A stretch of DNA of 64,000 nt from Bacteroidota bacterium (GCA_013696965.1 JACCXN010000093.1:1-64000); one strand, 5' to 3'; shown: positions 1 through 9,263, counted from the first letter of the stretch. The notes: generated by a model from the sequence alone, not told the origin. A program made the numbers and translations.

Positions 1-2
1 AT

Positions 3-905
3 CCTACTGATGTTTATTTATATCTATCCAACGTGGCTAATGGATATGATGCAATTTATAACAAGGACACCAAAATAAAAAAAACAAGTATTAATGCTAT
101 TATTCCAAGGATCGGAACAGGTTTAGAATATGGAGCAGCAGTTATCGAGCATTTTAATAAAAATTTAGGGATTTTTTCTTGTGCTTCTGGAGATGGTTTA
201 TTAACTGCCAGTAACAAAATGAAAACAAGCCAAAGACTAAGCCAAAACAAAGTAAGAGTTCCTAAAACAATATTTGCAAATCAACCGCAGGATTTTAAAT
301 TTTTATTGGATAAAGTTGGAGGTTTGCCATGTATAGCCAAATTACAGGCAGGAAGTCAAGGAGCTGGAGTTATGATTTTAAATGATGAACTTGCTGCAAG
401 TACTTCATTACAGAGTTTTAGCAAAATTGGAGTTAATGTTATACTCCAAGAAAAAATAGATACGGAAAAACCAACTTTTGACATTAGGGCTTATGTAGTT
501 GGTGATGAAGTTGTTGCAGCCTATAAAAGATTTGCTTTAGATGATGATTTTCGTTCAAATTATTCATTAAGTAAGCAAGGGGAAAAAATAAAACTTACTG
601 ATGAAGAAATTAAAATGGCTATTGATGCAAGTAAAGCAGTAGGTTTAAAAGTGTCAGGAGTTGATTTAATGAGAGATATTGAGGGAAAACCCTATTGTAT
701 AGAAGTAAACGGCAACGCAAGTTTAAAAGGCATTGAAACGGTTACAGGAATTGACATTGCAGGGAAAATAATTGATTATATTATTGAAAATTATAAAAAA
801 TCAGATAATATAAATGCAGCAGTTATGACAGAAGAAAAAACAGTTAATAATAAAAACTCTATTCATCCCCCACAGAGAAAAACAGAAATAACCTTTAATT
901 ATTAA
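3..905 (+). CDS. RimK-like ATP-grasp ligase, 5' partial
   Basis: The reading frame is open from the first bases of the window, so the true start lies upstream; the GTG at 33 is only an internal candidate. The visible part holds the ATP-grasp fold of the RimK alpha-L-glutamate ligase family: an IPRIGTG motif before the central domain, a nucleotide-binding LPCIAKLQAGSQGAGV segment, and the metal-binding end GKPYCIEVNGNASLKGIE. RimK-family enzymes add amino acids, usually glutamate, to a carboxylate on a protein, cofactor or peptide using ATP. The tail after about codon 265 is lysine- and asparagine-rich and probably disordered. The substrate cannot be told from this fragment. Confidence 0.85.
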   Translation, partial: PTDVYLYLSNVANGYDAIYNKDTKIKKTSINAIIPRIGTGLEYGAAVIEHFNKNLGIFSCASGDGLLTASNKMKTSQRLSQNKVRVPKTIFANQPQDFKFLLDKVGGLPCIAKLQAGSQGAGVMILNDELAASTSLQSFSKIGVNVILQEKIDTEKPTFDIRAYVVGDEVVAAYKRFALDDDFRSNYSLSKQGEKIKLTDEEIKMAIDASKAVGLKVSGVDLMRDIEGKPYCIEVNGNASLKGIETVTGIDIAGKIIDYIIENYKKSDNINAAVMTEEKTVNNKNSIHPPQRKTEITFNY

Positions 906-976
906 AATCATTTGTTTTAACTACAATTTTAATCTTAAAATAACTTTAGTTAGTTAGGTAGTTAGTAAATGTAAAA

Positions 977-1009
977 ATGCCCTGCAAAACTCATTGATTT
1001 ACAGGGCAT
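977..1009 (-). terminator. Hairpin terminator of the tRNA operon
   Basis: Perfect 8-bp inverted repeat (ATGCCCTG at 977-984, CAGGGCAT at 1002-1009). Read on the minus strand the stem is followed by TTTT, and it begins 14 bases after the 3' end of tRNA-Arg. It may also stop transcripts arriving from the ligase gene on the plus strand. Confidence 0.6.
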
Positions 1010-1023
1010 AAGCATTTATTAAG

Positions 1024-1097
1024 TGATCCCGATTGGATTCGAACCAATGACCTACTGCTTAGAAGGCAGTTGCTCTATCCAGCTGAGCTACGGAACC
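1024..1097 (-). tRNA. tRNA-Arg (anticodon UCU)
   Basis: The reverse complement folds as a standard cloverleaf: acceptor GGTTCCG pairs with CGGGATC through G-T pairs, the T loop is TTCGAAT, and the anticodon loop CTTCTAA gives UCU, reading AGA/AGG. The 3' CCA is not encoded. It is the last of three minus-strand tRNA genes. Confidence 0.95.
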
Positions 1098-1194
1098 TTT
1101 GTAAAATTAAAAAGTTTAAAGTTTTCTGGTTTTTGCTTCAAGTTGTTTCTCAAACTCTAAAGGTTCAACGTTGAACTTTAAACTAATCATTAAG

Positions 1195-1269
1195 TCGGGG
1201 TGGCAAGATTCGAACTTGCGACCTCCTGGTCCCAAACCAGGCGCGATAACCGGGCTACGCTACACCCCG
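1195..1269 (-). tRNA. tRNA-Pro (anticodon UGG)
   Basis: The reverse complement has acceptor CGGGGTG paired with CACCCCG, T loop TTCGAAT and anticodon loop TTTGGGA, giving UGG (Pro). No CCA is encoded. A TAAATTTG promoter box lies 30 bases upstream, so it can be transcribed on its own. Confidence 0.95.
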
Positions 1270-1298
1270 AATTTTTAGAACTATTTCTAAAAGGGCTG

Positions 1299-1306
1299 CA
1301 AATTTA
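1299..1306 (-). promoter_or_regulatory. -7 box (TAAATTTG) of tRNA-Pro
   Basis: On the minus strand this reads TAAATTTG, an exact match to the Bacteroidota -7 consensus TAnnTTTG, about 30 bases upstream of the tRNA-Pro 5' end. I saw no clear -33 element. Confidence 0.5.
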
Positions 1307-1334
1307 GGAATTTTTTTATCAATTCCAAATTTTG

Positions 1335-1421
1335 CGGAGAGAGGGGGATTCGAACCCCCGGAACAGTTACCCGTTCGGCAGTTTAGCAAACTACTGGTTT
1401 CAGCCACTCACCCATCTCTCC
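1335..1421 (-). tRNA. tRNA-Ser (anticodon GCU)
   Basis: The reverse complement is an 87-nt class II tRNA: acceptor GGAGAGA paired with TCTCTCC, a long variable arm, anticodon loop TTGCTAA giving GCU (reads AGC/AGU), and T loop TTCGAAT. No CCA is encoded. It is first in the tRNA row. Confidence 0.95.
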
Positions 1422-1436
1422 TTTTTTTTCGGATTG

Positions 1437-1444
1437 CAAATGTA
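1437..1444 (-). promoter_or_regulatory. -7 box (TACATTTG) of tRNA-Ser
   Basis: On the minus strand this reads TACATTTG, an exact TAnnTTTG match, ending 15 bases before the tRNA-Ser 5' end, the expected place for a short tRNA leader. Confidence 0.55.
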
Positions 1445-1765
1445 TAGAAATAGATTCTATTTACAAGCAAAATTATTAACTTATTATTTAAAACTCAGTA
1501 TATCTTATATATAACGTTTCGTAGGGATTAAAAATATACTGCTTTTTCAGGTTTATTTCTTTTAACTATATTTCTTAGTGGAATTTTTTTTAGTCCATTC
1601 ATTTTGACCATAAAACCCTTATGAGACAAGATATTTCAAAACACTTTTTTCTAATTTTACAACTTAAATTAATTTTGAATATTATATTTGCATCCTGTAC
1701 GTTATACAACACTTACCCAAATAACACAAACCTTATTTAATTAAGTAAAAAAAATTAGTTTTATT
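1445..1765. other. Non-coding stretch before the ABC importer operon
   Basis: About 320 bases of AT-rich sequence without a plausible gene. It holds the tRNA-Ser promoter region at its left end and a candidate plus-strand promoter box at 1683-1690. No repeat or RNA fold was recognised. Confidence 0.5.
1683..1690 (+). promoter_or_regulatory. Candidate -7 box (TATATTTG) for the importer operon
   Basis: Exact TAnnTTTG match 75 bases before the start of the substrate-binding protein gene. The -33 region lacks a clear TTG at the usual 19-21 base spacing, so the call is tentative. Confidence 0.4.
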
Positions 1766-3526
1766 ATGATCCTTAAAAGAAATTTAAATACGGTTTTATT
1801 TGCAGTTTTTGCCAGTGTTTTAATTTTATCCTGCAACTCCTCCGACCAAAAAACGGAATATGTGAATCCCGAAGTTACTGTTTGGGAACTCTCTGATGCA
1901 GATATGCTTAATCCTTTTAATTATTCGGATGCTGGCGCTGGATATATTATGACAAATATTTTTCAGAAATTACTTTCCATTGACTTTAATACCTTAGAAC
2001 TTGTTCCCATACTTGCCACAGAACGACCAGAAATTATAAAAACTCCCGAAGGTGGAATGTTAATTACATACACTATTCGTCCTGATGCTAAATGGGATAA
2101 TGGAACACCTATTACTGCAAAGGATATTGAGTTTTCCTTAAAGGTGATGAAAAATCCAAAAGTAAACAACCAACGCTTAAGGCCTTATTATGAATTTATT
2201 CAGGATGTACAGTTTTATGAGCAAGATCCCCTTAAACTGACTTTTATTTGTAAAGATGTTTATATTCTTGCAGAAGCGGCCAGTGGTGATTTTTCTATTT
2301 TACCTGAAAATATTTTTGACCCTAAAGGTTTAATGAAGGGATTTTCCATTCGTGAACTTTCTGAAAATGCTGAAAAAATTTCGGATGATCCTAAAATAGT
2401 AGAGTTTGCAAATGATTTTAACTCAGAAAAATACCAGAGAGAAAAAGAATTTGTTATTGGAAGCGGTGCTTATACCCTGGAGGAGTGGCTAACAGGACAA
2501 AGAATTGTTTTGAAGAAAAAGGAAAACTGGTGGGGAAATAAATTAGCAGAAAATAACAAGTATTTTGAGGTTAATTCCCCCAAAATTATTTACCAGACAA
2601 TCAATGATCAAACTACTGGAATTGTTGCCCTTAAAGCGGGAAATATAGATTTGGCACGAACAATAAAGGCAAAGGATTTCGTTGAATTACCAAAATCGGA
2701 AAAATTTACTGCTAATTATGTTTCTCATACTCCAGGGTTTTTAGAGTACAATTACATAGGAATTAATACCAAGCTTGAAAACAAAAAATTATCAGATAAA
2801 AAAGTCCGCCAGGCACTGGCTCATCTTTTCGATGTTCCTAAAATTATTGAAATCATTCAATATGGCCTGGCGCAAAGAATCATTGGTCCTATCCATCCCT
2901 CAGATAAAAAGGCATACAACAAGGATTTAGCTCATTACCAATACAGTGTTGAAACCGCAAAAAAACTGTTATCAGAAGCAGGTTGGAAAGATTCAAATGG
3001 AAATGGAACTGTTGATAAAGTAATTGATGGTGAATTAGTGGAGCTTGAAATAACTTTCACCTATAATTCGGGTAATGATGAAAGAAAAGGTGTTGCACTT
3101 ATGTTCCAGGAAGAAGCAAGGAAAGCAGGGATAAAAGTAAATGTAATTGCACAGGAATGGTCTATTTATCTTGATAATCTTAAAAGTCATAAATTCGATA
3201 TGTATTTTGGAGCTTGGGTTTCAACTCCCGTTCCTGCCGATCATAAACAAATTTACCATACCGAATCCTATCATGGTGGATCCAATTATACTGGTTTTGG
3301 AAATGATGAGTCCGATGCTTTAATTGATGCTATACGTATTGAATTGGATGAAGATAAAAGGGCATTGTTAAATAAGGAATTCCAAAAAATACTACATGAT
3401 CAGGTTTCCTATATTTTCTTATATGCCAGAAATGAAAAAATTGCCATTAATAAACGTTTTCATAACGCTCAAACATCAGTTATGAGACCTGGATATTGGG
3501 AATCAGGATTTTCAGTTACAAAATAA
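1766..3526 (+). CDS. Oligopeptide ABC transporter substrate-binding lipoprotein
   Basis: 586-residue SBP_bac_5 family protein. It has a lipoprotein signal (lipobox LILSC, acylated Cys 23), so it should sit on the periplasmic face of a membrane and capture peptides or similar solutes. Typical family features are an early dipeptide/oligopeptide-binding segment (PDAKWDNGTPITAKDIEFSLK), the VRQALAHLFD segment in the middle, and a C-terminal FDMYFGAW segment. Length fits the family. Two permease genes follow after 6 and 2 bases, so the three form one operon. No ATPase gene is present. The exact substrate is unknown. Confidence 0.93.
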   Translation: MILKRNLNTVLFAVFASVLILSCNSSDQKTEYVNPEVTVWELSDADMLNPFNYSDAGAGYIMTNIFQKLLSIDFNTLELVPILATERPEIIKTPEGGMLITYTIRPDAKWDNGTPITAKDIEFSLKVMKNPKVNNQRLRPYYEFIQDVQFYEQDPLKLTFICKDVYILAEAASGDFSILPENIFDPKGLMKGFSIRELSENAEKISDDPKIVEFANDFNSEKYQREKEFVIGSGAYTLEEWLTGQRIVLKKKENWWGNKLAENNKYFEVNSPKIIYQTINDQTTGIVALKAGNIDLARTIKAKDFVELPKSEKFTANYVSHTPGFLEYNYIGINTKLENKKLSDKKVRQALAHLFDVPKIIEIIQYGLAQRIIGPIHPSDKKAYNKDLAHYQYSVETAKKLLSEAGWKDSNGNGTVDKVIDGELVELEITFTYNSGNDERKGVALMFQEEARKAGIKVNVIAQEWSIYLDNLKSHKFDMYFGAWVSTPVPADHKQIYHTESYHGGSNYTGFGNDESDALIDAIRIELDEDKRALLNKEFQKILHDQVSYIFLYARNEKIAINKRFHNAQTSVMRPGYWESGFSVTK

Positions 3527-3532
3527 TATACA

Positions 3533-5026
3533 ATGCTAAAATATATCTTAAAGCGGGTATTTATTTTTATACCTACTTTAATCATAATATCACTTCTTAC
3601 TTTTGTAATAAGTACAAATGCCCCGGGTGACCCTGTTGATACCATGCTTAATAAAAGTGCCGGGGGAGATGGACAAGCAGCAGAAAAGATGTCTACTGAA
3701 AAGGCATACAATGACCTTAGACATCAACTGGGACTTGATTTGCCTGTTTTTTATTTTAGTGTTACAAATTCCACTCGTACGGATACTTTATATAGGTTAT
3801 CAAATTCTCTGCATCAGGAAACAATGGAAAGAATTTCATTTAATTTCGGAGTCTGGAAACATGTTGGAGATTATTACAACAATATAAAAAAGTTTGAATA
3901 TGCTTTATTAGCAATTGATAAAGACAATGAGAATTCGGCTGATTTAAGGAAAGCAAAAGATTATGTAAATTCCCTTTATTCAATATTTGATGAAACAAAA
4001 ATAAAAAATGTTTTTTCTGGTTTGGCTTTTTTGTTTGAATCAAATCACTCCTTTGCTAAGGCAAAAGCCAATTTTAACGCCACAGAAAATGCATGGCATA
4101 ATGTAATTCACAATCAATCCAAAATGAACAAATACATACCTGCAATTCATTGGTACGGATTCAACAATCAATACCACAGGTGGATATTTGGTGACAAGCC
4201 CTGGCTTTCGTCCCTTCCCTGGGCAAATGATAGGGATATACAATTCAACAGTAAAGGCTTTTTAAGGGGCGACTTTGGAATTTCATACCAGGATAAACGG
4301 CCTGTTTCATCCGTTTTATGGGATGCTATGCAATGGACTTTTATGCTCAGCATGCTTTCTGTTTTTATTGCCTATTTGGTTGCTATCCCCTTAGGAGTTA
4401 AATCTGCAGTTTCAAAGGGGTCAAAAACTGAAAAATCAATTACTACTGTTTTGTTTGTTCTTTATTCATTACCAAATTTTTGGATAGCAACAATGCTTAT
4501 TATTTTCTTTGCCGGAGGTGATTATTTTGACTGGTTCCCGGCATTTGGACTTGGATCTTTACCCTCTTCTGCCCCTTTCATGGACAGGTTTTTTGAAACT
4601 GCTTACCATTTCATTCTTCCGCTTATTTGTCTTACCTACGCCTCCTTTGCTTTTATATCCCGTCAAATGCGAGGAGGAATGCTTAATGTGCTAGGCCAGG
4701 ATTATATTAGAACTGCAAGGGCAAAGGGATTAAATGAAAATACAGTAATTTGGAAACACGCTTTTCGCAATTCCTTAATTCCTATTATCACTTTGTTTGC
4801 AAGCATTTTCCCTGCTGCAATTTCAGGATCTTTCGTAATTGAATATATTTTTTCAATACCAGGCATGGGAAAGATAAGTCTTGATGCGCTTATTGCCCGA
4901 AATTATCCAATTGTTTTTACTGTAATGCTTTTTACAGCAATTCTTACCCTTGTTGGAAATTTAGTTGCAGATATTTTGTATGCAGTTGTGGATCCCCGGA
5001 TTTCCTTCACAAAAAAAGCCAATTAA
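3533..5026 (+). CDS. OppB/DppB-type ABC transporter permease with large insert
   Basis: 497-residue inner-membrane permease. A first membrane helix (about residues 8-27) is followed by a long hydrophilic region to about residue 245, then by the usual BPD_transp_1 membrane domain. The cytoplasmic coupling motif GQDYIRTARAKGL is near residue 388 and the protein ends in the family's DPRISF tail. OppB proteins are normally a little over 300 residues; the excess lies in the loop after helix 1, which should be periplasmic and could contact the binding protein. It pairs with the permease gene that begins 2 bases later. Confidence 0.92.
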   Translation: MLKYILKRVFIFIPTLIIISLLTFVISTNAPGDPVDTMLNKSAGGDGQAAEKMSTEKAYNDLRHQLGLDLPVFYFSVTNSTRTDTLYRLSNSLHQETMERISFNFGVWKHVGDYYNNIKKFEYALLAIDKDNENSADLRKAKDYVNSLYSIFDETKIKNVFSGLAFLFESNHSFAKAKANFNATENAWHNVIHNQSKMNKYIPAIHWYGFNNQYHRWIFGDKPWLSSLPWANDRDIQFNSKGFLRGDFGISYQDKRPVSSVLWDAMQWTFMLSMLSVFIAYLVAIPLGVKSAVSKGSKTEKSITTVLFVLYSLPNFWIATMLIIFFAGGDYFDWFPAFGLGSLPSSAPFMDRFFETAYHFILPLICLTYASFAFISRQMRGGMLNVLGQDYIRTARAKGLNENTVIWKHAFRNSLIPIITLFASIFPAAISGSFVIEYIFSIPGMGKISLDALIARNYPIVFTVMLFTAILTLVGNLVADILYAVVDPRISFTKKAN

Positions 5027-5028
5027 TT

Positions 5029-6348
5029 ATGCAACAAGAAACTGATATTTTATCTGCTCCGTTGCCTCTTACCAAAGTTGCAAAAAAAGGATTTTGGCCA
5101 GGTGTTTTCAAGCAATTCAAAAAAAACAAATTAGCTGTTTTTTCATTGTGGCTTATTCTTTTGCTTGCAAGCATTGCAGCATTGGCTGATTTTATTGCCA
5201 ATGAAAAACCGCTTATTGCCAAATACAATGGACAGGTTTATTTCCCTGTTTTTAAATCCTATGTAGTGGAAAGCGGATTTGCCAATTGGCCAGTGGAAAT
5301 GCAAAACATAGAATGGAATAGTCTTCAATATGACTGGGTTGTTTTTCCACCGATTCCTTATTTGCCCAAAAACATTGATTTTGCAAATGCACAATCAATT
5401 GGTCCTTTTGATGATCAAAGAGTTAAATCCATACATTGGAGGCATTGGTTAGGAACAGATGAACTAGGACGGGATGTTATGGCCGGTATGATACATGGAA
5501 CCAGGATTGCTTTGCTGGTTGGTTTAATTTCAATGAGCATTGCTTCAATAATAGGTATTTTGTTAGGCTCACTTGCAGGTTATTTTGGAGATGATAAATT
5601 GAAAATATCCAGAGCAAGAATAGTTTTAAATCCCCTTTTTTTCCTTGTTGCTATTTTTTATGCCTTTGGTTCACGTTCTTATATTTTAGCAGATGCTATA
5701 AATAATTCCTTTGCGAATTTTTTATTTGAATTTGGTATAAGTTTGATTATACTGATAGCTTTTATGGGGGTTGCAAATATTCTAAGTCATTTCTTAAAAG
5801 CCATTCCCTTTTTTGCCGTTAAAATAAATGTTGCTGTTGATATTATTATTTCTCGCCTTATTGAGGTAATGGTTTCCATTCCAACACTTTTTCTTATCAT
5901 TTCAATTATAGCAATTGCCAAACCCTCAATATTTATTGTTATGGCAATAATCGGATTTACTTCATGGACTGGTATTGCCCGGTTTATTCGTGCCGAACTT
6001 TTAAGGGTAAGAAGGCTTGAATATATTGAAGCTGCTCAAGCATTGGGTTTCGGTGAAATGCGAACAATTTTCAAACATGCCATTCCAAATGCGCTTTCTC
6101 CTGTATTAATTGCCATTGCATTTGGAATAGCAACCGCAATTCTTATTGAATCTACATTGTCTTTTCTTGGAATTGGACTTCCTGCAGAAACTATGACTTG
6201 GGGTTCGTTGCTTTCTTCAGCAAGACAATCAACATCTGCTTGGTGGCTTGCAATTTTCCCTGGCCTTGCCATATTTATCACTGTTACAATTTACAATCTC
6301 GTAGGAGAAGGCCTTACAGATGCTCTTGATCCGAGGCAGAAAAGATAA
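5029..6348 (+). CDS. OppC/DppC-type ABC transporter permease
   Basis: 439-residue inner-membrane permease. Family features in order: N-terminal FKKNKLAVFSLW with helix 1, the conserved HWLGTDELGRDVM motif near residue 140, several membrane helices, the EAA-type coupling loop EYIEAAQALGFGEMRTIFKHA near residue 330, and the C-terminal GLTDALDPRQ. It is longer than typical OppC because of extra segments after helix 1 and after about residue 185. It is the last gene of the operon; OppD/OppF ATPases must be encoded elsewhere. Confidence 0.92.
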   Translation: MQQETDILSAPLPLTKVAKKGFWPGVFKQFKKNKLAVFSLWLILLLASIAALADFIANEKPLIAKYNGQVYFPVFKSYVVESGFANWPVEMQNIEWNSLQYDWVVFPPIPYLPKNIDFANAQSIGPFDDQRVKSIHWRHWLGTDELGRDVMAGMIHGTRIALLVGLISMSIASIIGILLGSLAGYFGDDKLKISRARIVLNPLFFLVAIFYAFGSRSYILADAINNSFANFLFEFGISLIILIAFMGVANILSHFLKAIPFFAVKINVAVDIIISRLIEVMVSIPTLFLIISIIAIAKPSIFIVMAIIGFTSWTGIARFIRAELLRVRRLEYIEAAQALGFGEMRTIFKHAIPNALSPVLIAIAFGIATAILIESTLSFLGIGLPAETMTWGSLLSSARQSTSAWWLAIFPGLAIFITVTIYNLVGEGLTDALDPRQKR

Positions 6349-6619
6349 AATTTTTTTACTGTAAATTTTTTACCCCTGTTTTTGTTAATATTAATAAGTA
6401 TGGCGCAAGTAGAGGGGTTGAATTTTGCATGAATATCTTAATTTTCAAGAATGCATTACATTTACTTTTTTTTATACCTTATATTCAGAATGATGCAATA
6501 AATTCACTTTGTGCTATAGCTAATTTTACATTTTCTTTTGCCAAATACTAAAAACCAGAATCTAATTCAAAATCAAAAAAATACTTATTCCGCCAATGAT
6601 CCGTGTTGTTTTTGAAAAC

Positions 6620-7705
6620 TTAAAACCGGTATATTTTGTATTCTTTTGTTTTTTTTGCACCCATTTCCATAACTATTTTGTTCATACGCAAATTTTCCGT
6701 TGCTACCCAACTGATTTCTCCTCCCAAATATCCTTCCTGTTCAACCCTACTGGCCATTTCAGCATAAAGTATACTGCCAAGCCCTAGGTGCTGATACTTT
6801 TGCTTAACAGCTATAACCATAACTTTTACCCATTTAATCTTTTGCTTTGTTTTAAAAAACTTCCAAAGGCCTGTTAGGGTGAACTTACCATACGGCAAAT
6901 GTTGTATGGCTTCGTTCAAATTAGGCACAGCAAGTATAAAAGCTACCGGTTCGCCATTGAACGAAAGGGTGAAAAGCAGCCTTCTGTTGAGTATTGATTT
7001 TAATGACCTTGCCATGTAAACAAATTCTTTTTCAGTAAAAGGATCATAGCCCCAGTGGTTTATAAATGCATCATTATATATCCTGCAAAGTTTTTTAGCT
7101 TCATTGTCATAATTTGAATAATCTATCTCATCTATCTTTATTGGATACCTTTTTTTTAAAAGCCTGCAAACTCGTGTAATTTTCTCATCCCTGATTCCAC
7201 ATGGCTGCTCAAAAGCTGAAAAGGACATCTCCTCCTTTGCTCCCAATTGTTGCAAAAGCTTTCCATAATAAGGGGGGTTATAATTCATCATAAAAAATGC
7301 CTGTTGCTCAAAACCTGAATCAAGAACCCCTAACTCGTAATTAATGCTTGGATTTAAAGGCCCCGTGAATGAATAAATATTCTTTTCTTTAAAATGTCTT
7401 TTTACAGCGTTTATCAAAGAGAGGGCAGCATTAAAATCATTAATACAGTCAAAAAAACCAAAATGGCCTTCCTGCTTGGTTTTAAAACAAATAGCGGCTA
7501 TCCTTCCAACCGGCTGATTTCCGGAATATGCAACAAAAAGTACATAATCAGCCTTTTCCCAGAATGGATTTTTCTTCCTGTTAAAGGTCTGGCGCAAAAG
7601 CATCTTTATCGGGGCGATGTATTGGGGATGATCTCTGTGGATAATATCGCCCAAGTGTATAAAATCCGAGAATTGCCTTTTTGTGATTACCTGTGATATT
7701 TTCAT
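6620..7705 (-). CDS. GNAT-like N-acetyltransferase family protein
   Basis: 361-residue cytoplasmic protein. The C-terminal third looks like a GNAT fold: a strand ending VMVIAVKQKYQHLGLGSILYAEMA resembles the acetyl-CoA pyrophosphate loop (Q-x-x-G-x-G), followed by ISWVATENLRMNKIVMEMGAKK, where such enzymes end. The N-terminal half carries a second degenerate GNAT-like unit. No signal peptide or membrane helix is visible. It is transcribed divergently from the radical SAM/P450 operon with 138 bases between them, so a shared role is possible but not shown. The substrate is unknown. Confidence 0.7.
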   Translation of the reverse strand: MKISQVITKRQFSDFIHLGDIIHRDHPQYIAPIKMLLRQTFNRKKNPFWEKADYVLFVAYSGNQPVGRIAAICFKTKQEGHFGFFDCINDFNAALSLINAVKRHFKEKNIYSFTGPLNPSINYELGVLDSGFEQQAFFMMNYNPPYYGKLLQQLGAKEEMSFSAFEQPCGIRDEKITRVCRLLKKRYPIKIDEIDYSNYDNEAKKLCRIYNDAFINHWGYDPFTEKEFVYMARSLKSILNRRLLFTLSFNGEPVAFILAVPNLNEAIQHLPYGKFTLTGLWKFFKTKQKIKWVKVMVIAVKQKYQHLGLGSILYAEMASRVEQEGYLGGEISWVATENLRMNKIVMEMGAKKTKEYKIYRF

Positions 7706-7843
7706 TACTATATTTTTTGGTATACCGTAAATTTATCTGTCTTTACGAAAGTTAAATTTTAGGGGATAAAGGTTCAAATTAAAAGTATCAATATCAATTT
7801 AATGCTTTAAAATTTCGTTTATTTGTTACTGAAAGATTAATTT

Positions 7844-9178
7844 ATGAAGAAGCTGAGAATTTTACTAATTAGCCCTACCGGACTGGATAAAGAAGGAAAG
7901 CCGATAGTGCAGAAAAAGACATATCTACCAGGGCTAACCATGGCTCAGCTTTCGGCCCACACACCTAAAGACCAGTTTGAGGTACACACAGTTTGTGAAA
8001 CATCCCAGCCCATTCCATGGGACGAGCAATGGGATATTGTGGGGCTTACAGGAATGGGAGGGGCTGGCGTTGTGCGCGGCTATCAAATCGGTGATTATTT
8101 TAAGGCAAAAGGCGCTACTGTGGTAATGGGAGGTATTGCTATTTCTTTATTTGAGGATAGCTGGACACGCCCACATTGCAATGTAATTATTAATGGGGAA
8201 GCGGAAGAGACCTGGCCGCGTTTTTTGCAAGATTACCTAAGGGGAGAGGTTAAGGATACTTATGATATGGAAAAAGTACCTGATGTTAATTGTTTTCCGG
8301 TACCCGATTATCAAGCCTTTGATGCTAAATACTATGGCTTTTGGCGGCCGGTACAAGCTACCCGCGGCTGCCCTTTTCCATGTACATTTTGTTCCATTTC
8401 ACAGTTTTTTAAGAGAAGTTACAGGAAACGCCCTGTAGAACAGGTTATACGTGATGTTAGGGCAGCCAAAGCCTCAGGAAGCAAGTACATTGCATTTATT
8501 GACGACAACATAGGTGTGGACTTTAATTATTGCAAGGAATTATGGACGGCACTTATCCCTGAAAAAATCATCTGGATTAGCCAATGCAGCTTGCAAATTG
8601 CAAAAGATGATGAAATGCTGAAGCTTGCTTATAAATCGGGCTGCCGTATTTTGTCTTTCGGTATCGAAACTATAAATGAAGCCAGCCTAGTTCATATTGA
8701 CAAGGAATGGAATGAGCCCAAACAATATGATAAAGCTTTTGCCAACATAAGGGCACAGGGAATTGAAATTTCCACAGAAATGATACTTGGCCTTGACGGG
8801 GATGATGAAACTGTTTTTGAAAAAACCTTTGATTTTTTAATGCGTAACAATATTGCTTTGCCAAGGATGTACATTTTAACCCCTGTGCCCGGAACGCCAA
8901 TGTATCGCCAACTTGAGGATGAAGGCAGGATTTTCGATTATGACATTCAAAAGTATGTAGGGGGTTCTGCTGTATTTCACCCCAAGGGCATGTCAGCAGA
9001 AACACTGCAGCAGGGCTATTGGAAGCTATATGAGAAGCTTTACTCCAGGAAAAATATTTATAAACGGCTAAAGGCAAACCCAGCTGGGCTTGGGCCATTT
9101 TTGCGCCTATTTGTACTTGGAACTAATGTGGTTTACAGAAACCACATTAATCGAGGCATAACACCCGGAATTGTATAA
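7844..9178 (+). CDS. B12-binding-domain radical SAM enzyme, first of operon
   Basis: 444 residues. The N-terminal part (about 1-135) is a cobalamin-binding-like Rossmann domain (LLISPTG; IVGLTGMGGAGV; VVMGGIAISL; INGEAEETWP). The radical SAM core follows with the CxxxCxxC 4Fe-4S motif at Cys 176, 180 and 183 (GCPFPCTFC), then the SAM-contact strand YIAFIDDNIG and GIETINEASL. Enzymes of this B12-radical SAM class methylate unactivated carbons or do other radical chemistry; the classic His of the DxHxxG cobalamin motif is not obvious, so cobalamin may not bind. First gene of a five-gene operon. Substrate unknown; a lipid or acyl chain is suggested by the neighbours. Confidence 0.9.
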   Translation: MKKLRILLISPTGLDKEGKPIVQKKTYLPGLTMAQLSAHTPKDQFEVHTVCETSQPIPWDEQWDIVGLTGMGGAGVVRGYQIGDYFKAKGATVVMGGIAISLFEDSWTRPHCNVIINGEAEETWPRFLQDYLRGEVKDTYDMEKVPDVNCFPVPDYQAFDAKYYGFWRPVQATRGCPFPCTFCSISQFFKRSYRKRPVEQVIRDVRAAKASGSKYIAFIDDNIGVDFNYCKELWTALIPEKIIWISQCSLQIAKDDEMLKLAYKSGCRILSFGIETINEASLVHIDKEWNEPKQYDKAFANIRAQGIEISTEMILGLDGDDETVFEKTFDFLMRNNIALPRMYILTPVPGTPMYRQLEDEGRIFDYDIQKYVGGSAVFHPKGMSAETLQQGYWKLYEKLYSRKNIYKRLKANPAGLGPFLRLFVLGTNVVYRNHINRGITPGIV

Positions 9179-9243
9179 TGGAAGTAATTCCAAATACCAG
9201 GATTTTAATTTCGCTCTTAGAAGGCGGTTACTTTATAAAATGA
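9178..9243 (+). CDS. Possible 21-codon mini-ORF between radical SAM and P450
   Basis: The stop of the radical SAM gene overlaps an ATG (TAATG at 9176-9180). From this ATG a frame of 21 codons runs to TGA at 9241-9243, whose bases overlap the next ATG. The predicted peptide begins MEVIPNTRIL and ends EGGYFIK. Candidate roles are a coupling leader or a very short peptide substrate; it may also be chance. No protein-level evidence is available. Confidence 0.25.
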   Translation: MEVIPNTRILISLLEGGYFIK

Positions 9244-9263
9244 GCCAAAACACCAGCACATGA
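9240..9263 (+). CDS. Possible 7-codon mini-ORF coupled to the P450 start
   Basis: ATG at 9240 overlaps the stop of the 21-codon frame (ATGA), and its own TGA at 9261-9263 overlaps the P450 ATG (ATGA at 9260-9263). The peptide would be MSQNTST. The likeliest role is passing ribosomes on to the P450 start; chance is also possible. Confidence 0.2.
   Translation: MSQNTST

Noticed and set aside
1332-1514. A 60-codon gene on the plus strand
   Set aside because: It lies across tRNA-Ser on the other strand; the frame is a shadow of the tRNA.
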